Positions 5,395-5,614 of a stretch of 5,614 nt of DNA are shown here, in pieces. The stretch lies in assembly GCA_019307805.1 (NCBI GenBank), contig JAFDIX010000230.1, positions 1 to 5,614 of the forward strand. Direction: 5' to 3'. Position numbers and translations under genes: made by a program. Under the pieces are notes generated by a model. The model was not told the DNA's origin. It did not search any database and worked only from the letters and a program-made list of their open reading frames with translations. Within the stretch, counting starts at the first letter, position 1. Every line of letters begins with the position of its first letter. This DNA is from Deltaproteobacteria bacterium. Lineage in GTDB: Bacteria > Desulfobacterota > DSM-4660 > Desulfatiglandales > HGW-15.

Positions 5395-5614
5395 TCATTT
5401 CTCATGAATAAATCTGGAATCCGAACCGGGAAAATTCAGATTTTTGATAAATAATTCCTGGAAGCTCATTTTTTCCGCCAGGGGCAGATGCTCGACACTC
5501 TGCACCTGTTTTTCAAGATACTCTCTTAAGGAAGCGTTGAGCAGCATCAGGGCACATCCGGTTTTAGAGGTGTTACCGGCAAAACGGACTTTGCGGGCCA
5601 GTTGTTGCGGAATC
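5395..5614 (-). CDS. Corrinoid-protein reductive activase (RACo/RamA type), C-terminal end only
   Basis: The last 72 codons and TGA stop (5395-5397) of a gene that enters from the right edge. The visible tail reads IPQQLARKVRFAGNTSKTGC at its start, then ALMLLNASLREYLE, and near the end FQELFIKNLNFP. This is the end of the actin-like ATPase (ASKHA, DUF4445) domain of the activators that reduce inactive Co(II) corrinoid proteins to Co(I) with ATP. Full proteins of this type are usually 500-650 residues with an N-terminal 2Fe-2S ferredoxin domain, which would lie outside the window. The GNTSKTG segment is the characteristic conserved turn. Position directly upstream of two MttB-type genes fits the role: it would keep their shared corrinoid protein active. 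The assignment rests on a short tail plus context, so the family is fairly sure and the partner protein is inferred. Confidence 0.82.
   Translation of the reverse strand, partial: IPQQLARKVRFAGNTSKTGCALMLLNASLREYLEKQVQSVEHLPLAEKMSFQELFIKNLNFPGSDSRFIHEK

Overview
The window is a stretch of bacterial chromosome in which every supported gene lies on the minus strand, so transcription reads from high to low coordinates. In that order it holds: the 3' end of an ATP-dependent corrinoid-protein reactivase (RACo/RamA type, 5395-5614); a 177-bp miniature inverted-repeat element (5212-5388); a first MttB-superfamily methyltransferase (3738-5174); a 334-bp gap without a gene; a second MttB paralogue (1955-3403); a PLP enzyme of the Cys/Met-metabolism (trans-sulfuration) family 31 bp behind it (679-1923); a 299-bp gap; and the 5' part of a diaminopimelate epimerase-like gene (1-379).

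The theme is corrinoid-dependent methyl transfer from a quaternary or tertiary methylamine. MttB-family proteins move a methyl group from such a compound to the Co(I) centre of a small corrinoid protein. The reactivase rescues that corrinoid protein when it oxidises to Co(II). Neither methyltransferase has an in-frame TAG, so both are of the pyrrolysine-free type (the group that includes the glycine betaine, proline betaine and carnitine demethylases), not classical trimethylamine:MttC methyltransferases. Their substrates cannot be read from sequence. No corrinoid protein is visible; it may lie upstream of the reactivase or elsewhere.

The PLP enzyme is probably cotranscribed with the second methyltransferase. 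It keeps the PLP lysine and the carboxylate-binding arginine, but has Phe where the family has its catalytic, ring-stacking Tyr. Its exact reaction is therefore open. The epimerase-like gene keeps the N-terminal active-site cysteine motif of DapF and may be a housekeeping neighbour or a member of the catabolic set.

The organism is inferred, not proven. Tandem pyrrolysine-free MttB paralogues with a RACo-type activator, middling GC and good AGGAGG-type ribosome binding sites fit an anaerobe such as a sulfate-reducing Desulfobacterota member (Desulfobacterales-like). Other methylotrophic anaerobes are possible. The main points for a second look are the inverted-repeat element between activator and methyltransferase, the Tyr-to-Phe change in the PLP enzyme, the use of TAG to end both methyltransferases, and the unusual gene combination.
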